Shown one piece after another: positions 49,501 to 59,032 of a stretch of 64,000 nucleotides of DNA. Position numbers and translations under genes: made by a program. This stretch comes from 55-13 sp964501275 (GTDB lineage Bacteria > Armatimonadota > Fimbriimonadia > Fimbriimonadales > Fimbriimonadaceae), in NCBI GenBank assembly GCA_964501275.1, contig CAZCSP010000010.1, positions 62,001 to 126,000 of the forward strand, given 5' to 3'. Below the pieces are notes generated by a model. It was not told the origin of the DNA, made no database searches, and saw only the letters and a list, made by a program, of their open reading frames with translations. Every line of letters begins with the position of its first letter. Position 1 is the first letter of the stretch.

Positions 49501-49530
49501 AAAGAACCTCCAGGTTTCTGGAGGTTCTTT
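49501..49530 (-). terminator. Intrinsic terminator after tuf
   Basis: AAAGAACCTCCA and TGGAGGTTCTTT form a 12-bp stem with a GGTTTC loop, 5 bases from the tuf stop; on the minus strand it runs into a T-rich tract (TTCTTTTTTTG). A textbook terminator. Confidence 0.93.
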
Positions 49531-49535
49531 GCATT

Positions 49536-50753
<1,218 letters not shown>

Positions 50754-50850
50754 ATTCTTTTCTTTCTAAGTCCTTGTGGTTAGGGAGGGCGACCCGTCGC
50801 CCGATTTCGGTCTCACCCCAACCACTCGGAGGGGTTAACGACAATCGGAC

Positions 50851-50880
50851 ATTTTACTGTGTAGCGCGGGTGTAAAGCAA
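50851..50880 (-). promoter_or_regulatory. Promoter of tuf
   Basis: On the minus strand, TTGCTT (50880-50875) and TAAAAT (50856-50851) are 18 bases apart. Transcription would begin near 50843, giving a leader of about 90 bases before the tuf ATG. Confidence 0.55.
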
Positions 50881-51018
50881 TACGCCCGTGGGACCTTGGC
50901 CCAAGGCCCATCTAAGCCAACCGGATGGTTCAATTTCCCCAAGCTAAGCCAATCCAAAACCGCAACGTCGCAATACCCAATGCCGATAACCCATAAACAC
51001 ATATCGACGCATTTATGG

Positions 51019-51024
51019 TATGAT
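51019..51024 (+). promoter_or_regulatory. -10 box giving a leaderless antitoxin message
   Basis: TATGAT begins exactly 12 bases before the ATG at 51031, so transcription should start at the start codon. No clear -35 box is visible, and no ribosome binding site is present. The surrounding TATGGTATGATATAAATATG is AT-rich and could also hold an operator. Confidence 0.55.
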
Positions 51025-51030
51025 ATAAAT

Positions 51031-51270
51031 ATGCGGACCACTCTTGACCTGCCAGACAGCCTGATGAAGCGCACCAAGATCGCCGCGGTACAGCGGGGGC
51101 AAACACTGAAAGACTTCCTGACACGGCTGATTGAACGAGGGCTTGAATTTGAGTCGGTTGAAGAGTTGTCCAATGCCAAACGAACTCTGCCTGAAATCCT
51201 GCCCTCCAGAGGGGGACGGATTCCCAATCTGACAGGTTCGGAAATCGACGATATTCTGGACAGGGGCTAG
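51031..51270 (+). CDS. Antitoxin, ribbon-helix-helix VapB-like
   Basis: A protein of 79 residues beginning MRTTLDLPDSLMKRTKIAAV, the ribbon-helix-helix start of many VapB antitoxins, followed by a toxin-binding tail (ILPSRGGRIPNLTGSEIDDI). ATG 51031 is chosen over the upstream in-frame start at 50896 because the extra 45 residues include an implausible run across the -10 region. It lies 10 bp before the PIN toxin gene. Confidence 0.83.
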   Translation: MRTTLDLPDSLMKRTKIAAVQRGQTLKDFLTRLIERGLEFESVEELSNAKRTLPEILPSRGGRIPNLTGSEIDDILDRG

Positions 51271-51280
51271 AGCGAGCGGC

Positions 51281-51706
51281 ATGGACCTCCCTGATATCAA
51301 CCTGTGGATCGCCTTGTCATCCCAGGGCCACGTCCATCACGAACGAGCGCGTAACTACTTTGAAGGTGAAACGAACGGAAAATTGGCTTTCTGCAAAGTG
51401 ACCGCCTTGGGATTTCACCGGATTCTCTGTCAGCGTGAAGCAATGGGCGACGAGGTAAGGACGCCAGCCGAAGCGTGGGCGGCCTATCAGAAGTGGCGAT
51501 CTCAGGAGGAAGTGGCCTTTATTGGCGAGCCAGGAGAGGTTGAGAAACTGCTGGATACATGGGTTGCACAGAATATCGTCACGACGCGAGGATGGACGGA
51601 CGCCTTTTTGGCCGCCGTCGCCATTGGCTTATCTGCAAGGCTCGTCACATTTGACAAGGGCTTTACTCGATTCCCAGGGCTGCGCCTCCACCTTCTCACA
51701 GGTTAA
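51281..51706 (+). CDS. PIN-domain toxin (VapC-like)
   Basis: A protein of 141 residues with PIN nuclease residues: Asp in MDLPDINLWIALS, Glu/His region HHERARNYF, ALGFHRILCQREAM, Asp in TRGWTDAFLAAVAIGL and Asp in LVTFDKGFTRF. The WTDAFLAA-type third block fits VapC proteins acting on tRNA or 23S rRNA. Transcribed with the ribbon-helix-helix antitoxin in front of it. Confidence 0.87.
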   Translation: MDLPDINLWIALSSQGHVHHERARNYFEGETNGKLAFCKVTALGFHRILCQREAMGDEVRTPAEAWAAYQKWRSQEEVAFIGEPGEVEKLLDTWVAQNIVTTRGWTDAFLAAVAIGLSARLVTFDKGFTRFPGLRLHLLTG

Positions 51707-51806
51707 CGTGATCGGCCGTAGCGAGATGGGCGTCCACCCTCCGGGTCGGCGGTTTACGGATCAGGTCGGCATAAATACAGCCTGAGATCAAGAAGTTCAG
51801 CAAGCC

Positions 51807-52481
51807 CTAACCAGACTGCTTCTGCAACGCTTCCTGGAACAGCTTTTCCGCCGCCGCCCGATCCTTCTCGGCCTGGGTTGGGCTCATGCCCATGATGTTC
51901 ATGATCCGCGTGTCCCCCAGCGAGACGGAGACGTTAAGGCCCTCTTTGGGCGACTGCACCGCGCAGATCATCAGGCGATGGACGTCGTCTTCCCAAAACC
52001 AGTAGCGCACCCGACTCCCAACGACTGTCTTCAAGGGGACTGAATTGAGGCGTTCATAGGTGCCTACAATCTCCTCCACCCGTTCTTGGTCGGCTTTGTA
52101 TTCGTGGTATAGGCCCAGGCACAGCTTGTCGTCATAAAGGATCGCCCCGAAGCCCATCGTGCCGTTGTCCCAGCCTTGGCAAGTGTAAGCCTCGTCCTTC
52201 CAACCGGGTGGCATTTCGGCGATCTTGTAGGCGTTCTTCTCCTCGCGAAAGACACGTAGGGCCGTGTCGACACCGTCTCCCACACGCAACTCGTCGCCAT
52301 AGCGAACCATTCTCAGCGAGGTCCGTTTCTCGAAATCCGGGGGCTCGACCTTGGCGGGGCCTGGTACTCTCGTTTTGAGGGCTATCGTGGGTTCAGGCTT
52401 CTCTGTTTGAGACGTCGCCTTTTCGCCGCCGCCACACCCGAGAGCGAAGAGGCAGATCGCGGCAAGGAAGAGGGTTCTCAT
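51807..52481 (-). CDS. Hypothetical lipoprotein
   Basis: A protein of 224 residues with a lipoprotein signal (LFLAAICLFALGC, lipobox FALGC). The rest is soluble, with a conserved-looking block RYGDELRVGDGVDTALRVF, which recalls small SmpA/BamE-like outer lipoproteins, but the similarity is weak. No family recognised. It starts 2 bp after the greA stop and is probably cotranscribed with it. Confidence 0.6.
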   Translation of the reverse strand: MRTLFLAAICLFALGCGGGEKATSQTEKPEPTIALKTRVPGPAKVEPPDFEKRTSLRMVRYGDELRVGDGVDTALRVFREEKNAYKIAEMPPGWKDEAYTCQGWDNGTMGFGAILYDDKLCLGLYHEYKADQERVEEIVGTYERLNSVPLKTVVGSRVRYWFWEDDVHRLMICAVQSPKEGLNVSVSLGDTRIMNIMGMSPTQAEKDRAAAEKLFQEALQKQSG

Positions 52482-52483
52482 GG

Positions 52484-52948
52484 CTATTCGACCGAAAGAA
52501 GACGGTACTGGTTGATGCCGTTGGGCGACTGCACGGTGATCTCGTCGCCTTGCTTCTTACCCACTAGGGCCTCTCCCAGCGGAGAACTTATTGAGATGAG
52601 ATCGTGGGCGGGATCGGCCTCAAAGGAGCCGACCAGGTTCACGGTGAACTCGTCGTCGAACTCCAGATCCACCAGTCTGATCTTGGACCCCAGATGGGCG
52701 CCGCCGCTCTCGTCCCGCTCAATAACCTTCGCTGACTGCACCGCCCGCTCCAAGTCGGCAATGCGCGATTCCAGCCGCGTCTGGTTCAGTTTCGCCTCAT
52801 GATAGGCGGCGTTCTCCTTCAGGTCGCCGTGCGACTTCGCCTCCCGAATCGCCTCGGCGATACGCATTCTCGTAGGGCCTTTCAACTCTTCCAGCTCCGC
52901 CTTGAGCTTTGCTAAACCGTCTGCCGTGACCAAAACTTCGTTTGCCAT
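52484..52948 (-). CDS. greA: Transcription elongation factor GreA
   Basis: Rescues backtracked RNA polymerase by stimulating transcript cleavage. 154 residues. N-terminal coiled coil (LVTADGLAKLKAELEELKGP and IAEAIREAKSHGDLKENAAY HEAK, with the acidic D-x-x-E tip in DLKENA) and a C-terminal FKBP-like domain (ISSPLGEALVGKKQGDEITV). ATG 52948 gives the normal length; the longer frame adds 11 residues that overlap the divergent glycosyltransferase upstream region. Confidence 0.96.
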   Translation of the reverse strand: MANEVLVTADGLAKLKAELEELKGPTRMRIAEAIREAKSHGDLKENAAYHEAKLNQTRLESRIADLERAVQSAKVIERDESGGAHLGSKIRLVDLEFDDEFTVNLVGSFEADPAHDLISISSPLGEALVGKKQGDEITVQSPNGINQYRLLSVE

Positions 52949-52979
52949 GGGAACGAATATTGTAGCATCAGGACCTCGC

Positions 52980-53900
52980 ATGGCCGAATCAATCGTTAGC
53001 GTGATCGTGGTGAGCTACAACACCCTGGACAAACTGCGCCAATGTCTGGCCTGCATTGAGCCCGAGCACGAGGTCATCGTCGTGGACAACGCCTCGACCG
53101 ACGGTTCGCCCGAGATGGTTTTAGAAGAGTTCCCCAATGTCCGCCTGATTCAAAACGACGAGAATCGGGGATTCGGGGCCGCCAACAACCAGGGACTGGA
53201 CGCCATGACCCGGCAACTGGCCCTCTTTCTGAACAGCGATTGCTACGCAAAGCGGGGCGCGATCCTCCGGCTGGCCCAGATCTTCCGGGATAAGGAGATC
53301 GTGGCGGCGGGCGGGCGATTGGAGAACCCGGACGGCAGTTTCCAGCTATCGGTCGCCGACCGCCTGACGCTTTGGAAGGTGTTCTTGGAGCAATCCTTCC
53401 TGGAGTTGCTCTTGCGCCCGTTTGGGCTGGGCTATTGGTTTGTCGAGCCGTTCAAAGAGGTGCGGATCGTGCCTCAGGTCATGGGAGCCTGTCTGATGAT
53501 CCGGCCCGTGGAGAGGTTCGATGAGCGGTTCTTCCTCTATTGCGAGGACACCGACCTCTGCAAGCGGCTGAGCGCACACGGGAAGATCGTCTTCGAGCCC
53601 ACCGCCAAATTCATCCACGAGCTTGGCTCCTCCAGCATGGGCGCGGCGCGGTGGAAGTCGGTGGCTCGTTACAATCGGGGCAAGGAGCTTTACTTTGAAA
53701 TCCACCATGGCCCCCTTGCCTCCAAAATCTGTTGGCTCTTGAACCGGTTGGGAGCGTTGCTCCGACTGACGATCTGGTCTATCCTGACTCTGGCGACGTT
53801 AGGCATCTATTCCCGGCTTCGCAACCAGGTGGTCCTCTTCTGGCGGGTCCTCACGAGCCCAGTTCTTGGTCCGGACCATGGCCCTCGTAGGCCGCAATGA
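52980..53900 (+). CDS. Glycosyltransferase family 2, rhamnosyltransferase-like
   Basis: A protein of 306 residues with a GT-A fold: SVIVVSYNTLDKLRQCLACI, VIVVDNASTDGSPEMVLEEF, RGFGAANNQGLDAMTRQLAL, LNSDCYAKRGAILRLAQIF in place of the D-x-D strand, MGACLMIRPVERFDERFFLY CEDTDLC, and a C-terminal hydrophobic segment. This pattern is common in WbbL-like rhamnosyltransferases. The ATG at 52980 is 31 bp from the divergent greA start. Its 3' end overlaps the convergent ABC ATPase gene by 50 bp. It is probably part of surface polysaccharide assembly. Confidence 0.88.
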   Translation: MAESIVSVIVVSYNTLDKLRQCLACIEPEHEVIVVDNASTDGSPEMVLEEFPNVRLIQNDENRGFGAANNQGLDAMTRQLALFLNSDCYAKRGAILRLAQIFRDKEIVAAGGRLENPDGSFQLSVADRLTLWKVFLEQSFLELLLRPFGLGYWFVEPFKEVRIVPQVMGACLMIRPVERFDERFFLYCEDTDLCKRLSAHGKIVFEPTAKFIHELGSSSMGAARWKSVARYNRGKELYFEIHHGPLASKICWLLNRLGALLRLTIWSILTLATLGIYSRLRNQVVLFWRVLTSPVLGPDHGPRRPQ

Positions 53901-54600
53901 CCTGATCGGGCGGTCCCACCTGATGGACCTGGCCATCCTTTAGCCAGATGCACCGGTCCGCCACGCGTCGTACGGCATCCATCTGGTGGGAGACGAAAAG
54001 GATGGTCCCTCCGCTGGCCCGGAATTCGTCGATCTTCGCGTAGCATTTGCGCTCGAAGTCGTAGTCGCCCACGGCCAACACCTCGTCCACCAATAGGATG
54101 TCGGCGTCGATATGCACCGCCACGCTGAACCCCAGCCGGGCTAACATCCCGCTGGAGTAGGTGCGTGTGGGCGCGTGGATGTGCTCCCCGATCTCGCTGA
54201 AGTCGATGATCGCCTGGGTCCGCTCCCGCATCTCCTTTCGGGATAGACCAAGGATGACGCCGTTGAAGTAGATGTTCTCTACGCCGGTCAAATCCGGGTG
54301 GAATCCCGCGCCCAACTCCAAAAGCGGCGCAATGCGGCCCTTGACCTCGATGGTGCCTGAGGTCGGCTTATAAACTCTGGCCAAGAGGGAAAGCAACGTG
54401 CTCTTCCCCGCCCCGTTCTTCCCGATCACCGCCACACACTCGCCGGGGTTGACCTCGAAGCTGACGCCCTTCAAGACATCGACCGTGCGCACGCTCCGCC
54501 GCTTCCACCAGAGCAACATCGTCTTGATCGACCCTGCCCCGGACGTGTTCAGTTGGAACGACTTGCGCAGGTCCCGAATCCGCATGTGTCCTTGGTTCAT
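53851..54600 (-). CDS. Polysaccharide export ABC transporter ATP-binding protein
   Basis: A protein of 249 residues of the Wzt/TagH group: VDVLKGVSFEVNPGECVAVI, Walker A GKNGAGKST, IAPLLELGAGFHPDLTGVEN and IYFNGVILGLSRKEM typical of O-antigen exporters, signature YSSGMLARLGFSVA, Walker B ILLVDEVLAVGD and FVSHQMDAVRRV. No C-terminal carbohydrate-binding domain is present. ATG 54600 overlaps the permease stop as ATGA, so the two are coupled. Confidence 0.92.
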   Translation of the reverse strand: MNQGHMRIRDLRKSFQLNTSGAGSIKTMLLWWKRRSVRTVDVLKGVSFEVNPGECVAVIGKNGAGKSTLLSLLARVYKPTSGTIEVKGRIAPLLELGAGFHPDLTGVENIYFNGVILGLSRKEMRERTQAIIDFSEIGEHIHAPTRTYSSGMLARLGFSVAVHIDADILLVDEVLAVGDYDFERKCYAKIDEFRASGGTILFVSHQMDAVRRVADRCIWLKDGQVHQVGPPDQVIAAYEGHGPDQELGS

Positions 54601-55481
54601 GGCCGCTCCACAAACCTCCACTTAAGGCGGTTAAACAGCCAATAGCCGAAGATCAGGATTAGGAAAGAGGTGACGCCCGTCGCCGCTAGATACTTCCAAC
54701 TAATCGGGATCGCCCCCACTTGGACGATCTCATCCGTCGAGGTCCCCGCCGCTCCCATCACCCGCGGGTCGTAGGGGGCGAGGATTGCCTTCTTATACGC
54801 GGTACAGAGGTGGGCGATGGGGTTCAGGTTGTAAATCTTGTACGCCAACCAGCCAGAGTTCAGGTTGAGCTTGGAGTTCGCCACCGTCTCGTCGAAATAG
54901 ACGATCGGGCAGATGAAGAAGAGCAGGTATAGGAGGATGCTGACGACGTATTTGACATCCTCATAGAACGCATTGAGCGCCGAAACGATCAGACTCCCCC
55001 CAAGCGCAAGCGCAAGGCTGAAAAGGATCAGGATCGGCAGCAGATAGACCGTGGTCTGGATTGGGAAGCTGCCGGGATTGAGGGCGTAGTTGATGAGAAG
55101 GTAGGCGAAGAAAATCGCCAGGGCAAAGAGAAAATTGACGAAGTTGCTAAGTACCGCCGCTAGGGGCAAAAGCTCTCGGGGGAAATAGATCTTTTTGATC
55201 AGCGCTACCGCCGCCACCACCGATTGCGAACTGTCCATGATGCTTTGCTGGAAGAACATGAACGGAAGGTAGGCCGCCATGATGTAGGCCCCCATATTCG
55301 GCTGGTCTCGGAAGATGAAGTTCGCATAGACGAACGTCATCACCGCCACGGTCAGAAGCGGATTCAGGAAGGACCAGAGGAAGCCGAGCGCGGAGTTCTT
55401 GTAGCGGATCTTCAGGTCGCGTTGGACCATGACCAAGAGCAACTCGCGGTAGCGCCAAAGCTCCTTGAGTTCGCTCAGCAT
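54597..55481 (-). CDS. Polysaccharide export ABC transporter permease
   Basis: A protein of 294 residues of the ABC-2 type (Wzm/TagG). N-terminal cytoplasmic helix KELWRYRELLLVMVQRDLKI RYKNSALGFLWSF, then about six membrane helices (LLTVAVMTFVYANFIF; VYLLPILILFSLALALG; VVSILLYLLFFICPIVYF; YLAATGVTSFLILIFGYWLF). Partner of the ATPase downstream; together they would flip lipid-linked glycans or teichoic-acid-like polymers across the membrane. Confidence 0.92.
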   Translation of the reverse strand: MLSELKELWRYRELLLVMVQRDLKIRYKNSALGFLWSFLNPLLTVAVMTFVYANFIFRDQPNMGAYIMAAYLPFMFFQQSIMDSSQSVVAAVALIKKIYFPRELLPLAAVLSNFVNFLFALAIFFAYLLINYALNPGSFPIQTTVYLLPILILFSLALALGGSLIVSALNAFYEDVKYVVSILLYLLFFICPIVYFDETVANSKLNLNSGWLAYKIYNLNPIAHLCTAYKKAILAPYDPRVMGAAGTSTDEIVQVGAIPISWKYLAATGVTSFLILIFGYWLFNRLKWRFVERP

Positions 55482-55491
55482 CGCCGCAATT

Positions 55492-55893
55492 CTACCTTCG
55501 GTCGATCCGGGCCACTCGAAGCCGCACGACCAGCAGGCCGGGCTTCTTGATTAAGCTGAGAGGGCTGATCTCGGGATAGTTGGTCTCGGCAAAGAGTACA
55601 ACGATCCTCTCCTCCCCCTCTTTGGCTCCGAGGGTGGCATTGCTCAAAAGAAAGTCGCCGGGAGCTTGCAGGAGACTGAAGGTCTGGCTGATACCGCGTC
55701 GCTCGCTGTTCGCGATCTCCTTGCCCGAGGCGTCCTGAACCCAGAAGTCCACCGTCACCCGATCCCCGGACTTCGCCGGACTTCCCTGCCCCTGCTGCAC
55801 CACATAGCCCGGCCCGGCAAAGGGCGTCTCCGGCTCGGCCATCACCACGATGGGCAGGAACGAGCATTGCAGAGCAAGGGACAGAAACTCCAT
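55492..55893 (-). CDS. FKBP-like protein, possibly secreted
   Basis: A protein of 133 residues with a hydrophobic N-terminus (LSLALQCSFLPIVVMA). GDRVTVDFWVQDASGKEIAN SERRG and the following TFSLLQAPGDFLLSNATLGA, EGEERIVVLFAETNY resemble an FKBP-type peptidyl-prolyl isomerase domain, but several aromatic active-site residues seem absent. It may be a non-catalytic chaperone-like relative. It sits 10 bp upstream of the permease gene. Confidence 0.5.
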   Translation of the reverse strand: MEFLSLALQCSFLPIVVMAEPETPFAGPGYVVQQGQGSPAKSGDRVTVDFWVQDASGKEIANSERRGISQTFSLLQAPGDFLLSNATLGAKEGEERIVVLFAETNYPEISPLSLIKKPGLLVVRLRVARIDRR

Positions 55894-55941
55894 TTTCTAA
55901 GCAAGGACGATGCGGGAAAGCGATAAGCACCTCATGAGCGA

Positions 55942-55947
55942 TAAACT
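55942..55947 (+). promoter_or_regulatory. -10 box at leaderless distance from the ribokinase gene
   Basis: TAAACT begins exactly 12 bases before the GTG at 55954. No ribosome binding site lies between them and the -35 region is not recognisable. Confidence 0.4.
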
Positions 55948-55953
55948 AGCGGC

Positions 55954-56871
55954 GTGGCAGGCAAAGTACCGGAAGTCGTCGTCGTTGGTAGTGCAAACAT
56001 GGACTTGGTGACCCGAGTTCCAAGATTCCCCCTGCCCGGCGAGACGGTTCTGGGAACCAAGTTCGCCACCTTCACCGGCGGTAAAGGGGCCAACCAGGCC
56101 TGCGCCATCGCCAAACTTGGAGGCCATCCAAGGTTCATCGGCAAGGTTGGCAACGATTCGTTCGGACTCCAAATCATCAGCAGTCTGCGGCAATACGGAG
56201 TGGACACCTCCAACGTCTTCGCCGAGCAGAACCTGGTGACCGGAACGGCGATGATCACCGTCACCGAAACCGGGGAGAACACGATCGTCGTCGCCGGCGG
56301 CGCCAACGCCCGTGTCGATCCGGATTTTGTGAACGAGCGGATGGCCCATTTTGAATTCCAGACCGTTCTTATGCAGTTGGAGACGCCGATCGCCACCGTC
56401 CAGGAAATCATCGGCAAGGGCAAGCTCTCCATCCTCAATCCCGCCCCCGCCACCAATTTCCCCAAAGAGATATTCCACAAGCTCGACTGGATAACACCCA
56501 ACGAGACCGAAACTGAGCGGCTCACCGGCGTCGTCCCCTGCGACCCCGACAGTTGTCGCAAAGCCGCTCACTGGTTCTTGGACCAGGGCGTCGGCAATGT
56601 AGTGATCACGTTGGGAGCGAAGGGTTCTTACTTGGTCAATACCGAAGTCGAAACCCACTGCCCCACCATTGAACTCAAAACCATCGACACCACGGCCGCC
56701 GGAGATGCCTTCAACGGCGCCCTCGCCGAGTTCTTAAACGAGGGTCGGGATGCCAAAAACGCCGTCATGATCGCCAACCGCGCAGGCGCTCTCGCCACCA
56801 CCAAACTAGGCGCCCAAACCTCACTACCGACTCGGGATGAGTTGCGAGCGGTGAGCCCTGGACTCTTTTGA
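55954..56871 (+). CDS. rbsK: Ribokinase-like carbohydrate kinase (PfkB family)
   Basis: Phosphorylates ribose or another pentose with ATP. 305 residues from a GTG start. Seen: VVVVGSANMDLVTRVPRFPL, TFTGGKGANQACAIAKLGG (substrate-binding Gly-Gly), NPAPATNFP, TPNETETERLTG and the catalytic TTAAGDAFNGALAEFL (Gly-x-Gly-Asp type anion hole with base Asp). Ribokinase is the closest pattern; other PfkB substrates are possible. No ribose transporter is next to it. Confidence 0.88.
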   Translation: MAGKVPEVVVVGSANMDLVTRVPRFPLPGETVLGTKFATFTGGKGANQACAIAKLGGHPRFIGKVGNDSFGLQIISSLRQYGVDTSNVFAEQNLVTGTAMITVTETGENTIVVAGGANARVDPDFVNERMAHFEFQTVLMQLETPIATVQEIIGKGKLSILNPAPATNFPKEIFHKLDWITPNETETERLTGVVPCDPDSCRKAAHWFLDQGVGNVVITLGAKGSYLVNTEVETHCPTIELKTIDTTAAGDAFNGALAEFLNEGRDAKNAVMIANRAGALATTKLGAQTSLPTRDELRAVSPGLF

Positions 56872-56923
56872 AAGCGGAGCTTGTCATTCGTCGCTAATCG
56901 TTCGTTACTTCCCTCCTTCGGGA

Positions 56924-56929
56924 TACACT
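56924..56929 (+). promoter_or_regulatory. -10 box at leaderless distance from the DUF4397 gene
   Basis: TACACT (56924-56929) begins exactly 12 bases before the ATG at 56936. TTCGTT at 56901-56906 lies 17 bases further upstream as a weak -35 box. Confidence 0.45.
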
Positions 56930-56935
56930 GAAACA

Positions 56936-57607
56936 ATGAGAGCGAGACACGTTTTGTTGGTGGCGGCGGCTTTGGTTGCGGCCTATGGATGCGGCGGTGC
57001 GGTGACGGCGCGAGGGGTTGCGCGAATTCGGGCGATCAGCGCGGTTTCCAACCCACCGGCAATCGACGTTTTCACCGATTTCAACGCAGTTGCCTTGGCG
57101 CTCACAAATGGGTCGGGCATAGGTTACGGCAGCCAACCAGCGACTTTTCTTTCCGTTGGCGTGCGGCAAACCGGGACCACCACCACCATCGCCTCCGGAA
57201 ACCTACAGGCCGATGTTGACGGAAAATACACGTTGATTCCCTATCAAACTGGAACGAGTACAGTCGGCATCCTGACACTGGACGACAGCACAGCGGCTCC
57301 TGGCTCGGTGAATTTCAAAGTTCGCTTGGTGCACGTCAACCGCAATTTGGGTCCGGTCGATCTCTATATCGTCGACCCCGACGCCGAACTGGACGAGTCC
57401 ACGCCCGTTCTCACGAATGTGAACTACCAGACCGCAACCGGCTACATTGAATTGGCGGCAGGACTTCAAAAAGTCATCGTCCTGACACAAGCCGGCACCA
57501 CCACCGAGGTAGGCAACGTCATCAATGCCACACCCTCCTTCGGAGCCATCCGCACCATCATGCTCTTGGATAACTCCGGCCCGACCTTGAACCTTTACAA
57601 CGATTAA
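56936..57607 (+). CDS. DUF4397 domain lipoprotein
   Basis: A protein of 223 residues with a lipoprotein-like signal (LVAAALVAAYGC). The body shows the DUF4397 pattern of tandem immunoglobulin-like units: RIRAISAVSNPPAIDVFTDF, YGSQPATFLSVGVRQTGT, FKVRLVHVNRNLGPVDLYIV and VNYQTATGYIELAAGLQKVI. These are surface-exposed proteins of unknown role. It stands alone between the ribokinase and the liv operon. Confidence 0.8.
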   Translation: MRARHVLLVAAALVAAYGCGGAVTARGVARIRAISAVSNPPAIDVFTDFNAVALALTNGSGIGYGSQPATFLSVGVRQTGTTTTIASGNLQADVDGKYTLIPYQTGTSTVGILTLDDSTAAPGSVNFKVRLVHVNRNLGPVDLYIVDPDAELDESTPVLTNVNYQTATGYIELAAGLQKVIVLTQAGTTTEVGNVINATPSFGAIRTIMLLDNSGPTLNLYND

Positions 57608-57645
57608 CCTGACTTTTGTGCGTAGCGAAGGTTAAGGGATTTCTG

Positions 57646-57684
57646 TATACTTGCACCACGATTGGGAGTGTGCTGCACTCCCAA
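57646..57684 (+). promoter_or_regulatory. livK -10 box and 5'-end hairpin
   Basis: TATACT at 57646-57651 predicts transcription from near 57658. The perfect hairpin TTGGGAGTG-TGCTG-CACTCCCAA (57662-57684) would then lie almost at the 5' end of the message, 30 bases before the livK ATG. It may stabilise the mRNA or bind a regulator. No terminator T-run follows it. Confidence 0.5.
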
Positions 57685-57713
57685 CACACTCAACAGATTT
57701 GGTGAAGGTATCC

Positions 57714-58949
57714 ATGAAGAAAACCCTTTTGCTCAGCGCGTTGGCCGTTTGTCTGATCGGCTTCGCGGGTTGCACTCCGAAAGAACCAGGCAGTGCCGGC
57801 GGTAGCGGCGACGGCGGATCAACGACGCTCGTTGGACGCGATTTACCCTCTGCTCCCGGCAATACCGTTGATGGCGACACCATCAAGATTGGCCTGATTG
57901 CCAGCCTGAATGGCGAGCAACAGCCCTGGGGTCTCGACTCCAAGAACGGCACCCAGCTTGCCGTTGAAGAGATTAACGCCGCAGGCGGAATTCAGGGCAA
58001 GCAAGTCGTTCTGGTCGTCGAAGACACCGGCTCCAAGGCCGAAGGTGGTAAATCTGCAACAGAGAAGCTTGTCAGTGAGGATAAGGTGGTCTGTGTGCTT
58101 GGCGAAGTTGCCAGCGGAATCACGTTGCCTGCGGCCCAGGTTTGCCAGGCCAACGGCGTTCCCCTCATCGCCATCGGCGCAACCCGAATCGACGTCACCC
58201 AGGAGGGCGGCGCAACCTTCCGAGTCTGCTACACCGACGACTTCCAGGGAGCGGCGATGGCAAAGTACGCGTACGAGGATCTTGGCCTCCGCAAGATGGC
58301 CGTCCTTACCGACCGCAAACTTCCCTACTCGACCGGTCTATCCGAGGTCTTCATTGCTGCCTTCAAGAGCCTGGGCGGCGAGATTGTCTCCGAGGAGAAG
58401 TACGAGGCAGGCAACATTGACTTCAAAGCCCAGTTAACCAATATCAAAGCCAAGAACCCCGAAGGTCTCTTCTGCTCTGGGTACTTCACCGAAGTCGGCC
58501 CCATCGCTCGACAACGGCAGTCGCTCGGACTCGACGTGCCGATGCTAGGCGGAGACGGCTGGGACAGCAAGGACCTGCTGGATTCAGGCGGCGATGGCAT
58601 CGTGGGGGGCTACTTCGCAAACCACTACCACATCTCCGAAGATCGGGCCGAGGTTACCAACTTCGTTACCAACTACAAGAAGCGATTCGGCAGCGACGCT
58701 GGTACTGCGATGGCGGCTCTGAGCTACGATGCGGCCAAGGTCTGCTTTGAGGCGCTGAAGAACGCCAAGTCGCTTGACAGCAAGGCGCTCATCGAGGCGA
58801 TCCAGGGGATCAAGGATTTCAAGGGCGTCTCCGGCAGTATCACGATTGGCCCGGATGGCAACGCCCAGAAGCCTGCTCTGGTGCTAAAAGTAGAAAAGAC
58901 TGGCTTCGTGCCCGTCAAGCAGATACCTTTCTTCGAGTTCAAGGGCTAA
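57714..58949 (+). CDS. livK: Branched-chain amino acid ABC transporter substrate-binding lipoprotein
   Basis: Binds leucine, isoleucine, valine or related ligands outside the membrane. 411 residues: lipoprotein signal (LLLSALAVCLIGFAGC), Gly/Ser-rich linker, then the periplasmic-binding fold of type I: IKIGLIASLNGEQQPWGLDS, QLAVEEINAAGGIQGKQVVL, VCVLGEVASGITLPAAQVCQ, FRVCYTDDFQGAAMAKYAYE and KNAKSLDSKALIEAIQGI. First gene of livKHMG. ATG 57714 begins the signal peptide. Confidence 0.92.
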   Translation: MKKTLLLSALAVCLIGFAGCTPKEPGSAGGSGDGGSTTLVGRDLPSAPGNTVDGDTIKIGLIASLNGEQQPWGLDSKNGTQLAVEEINAAGGIQGKQVVLVVEDTGSKAEGGKSATEKLVSEDKVVCVLGEVASGITLPAAQVCQANGVPLIAIGATRIDVTQEGGATFRVCYTDDFQGAAMAKYAYEDLGLRKMAVLTDRKLPYSTGLSEVFIAAFKSLGGEIVSEEKYEAGNIDFKAQLTNIKAKNPEGLFCSGYFTEVGPIARQRQSLGLDVPMLGGDGWDSKDLLDSGGDGIVGGYFANHYHISEDRAEVTNFVTNYKKRFGSDAGTAMAALSYDAAKVCFEALKNAKSLDSKALIEAIQGIKDFKGVSGSITIGPDGNAQKPALVLKVEKTGFVPVKQIPFFEFKG

Positions 58950-59032
58950 ACTCTGAACCCGAGATCGACGCGGATCGCTCCGGCGATCCGCGTCCGTACG
59001 TTTTCTTTGAATGATGAGGATGCGATCTTAAC

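Noticed and set aside
50896..51030. 45-residue N-terminal extension of the VapB-like antitoxin
   Set aside because: It would be translated through the -10 box, and the family normally begins at the RTTLDLP segment.
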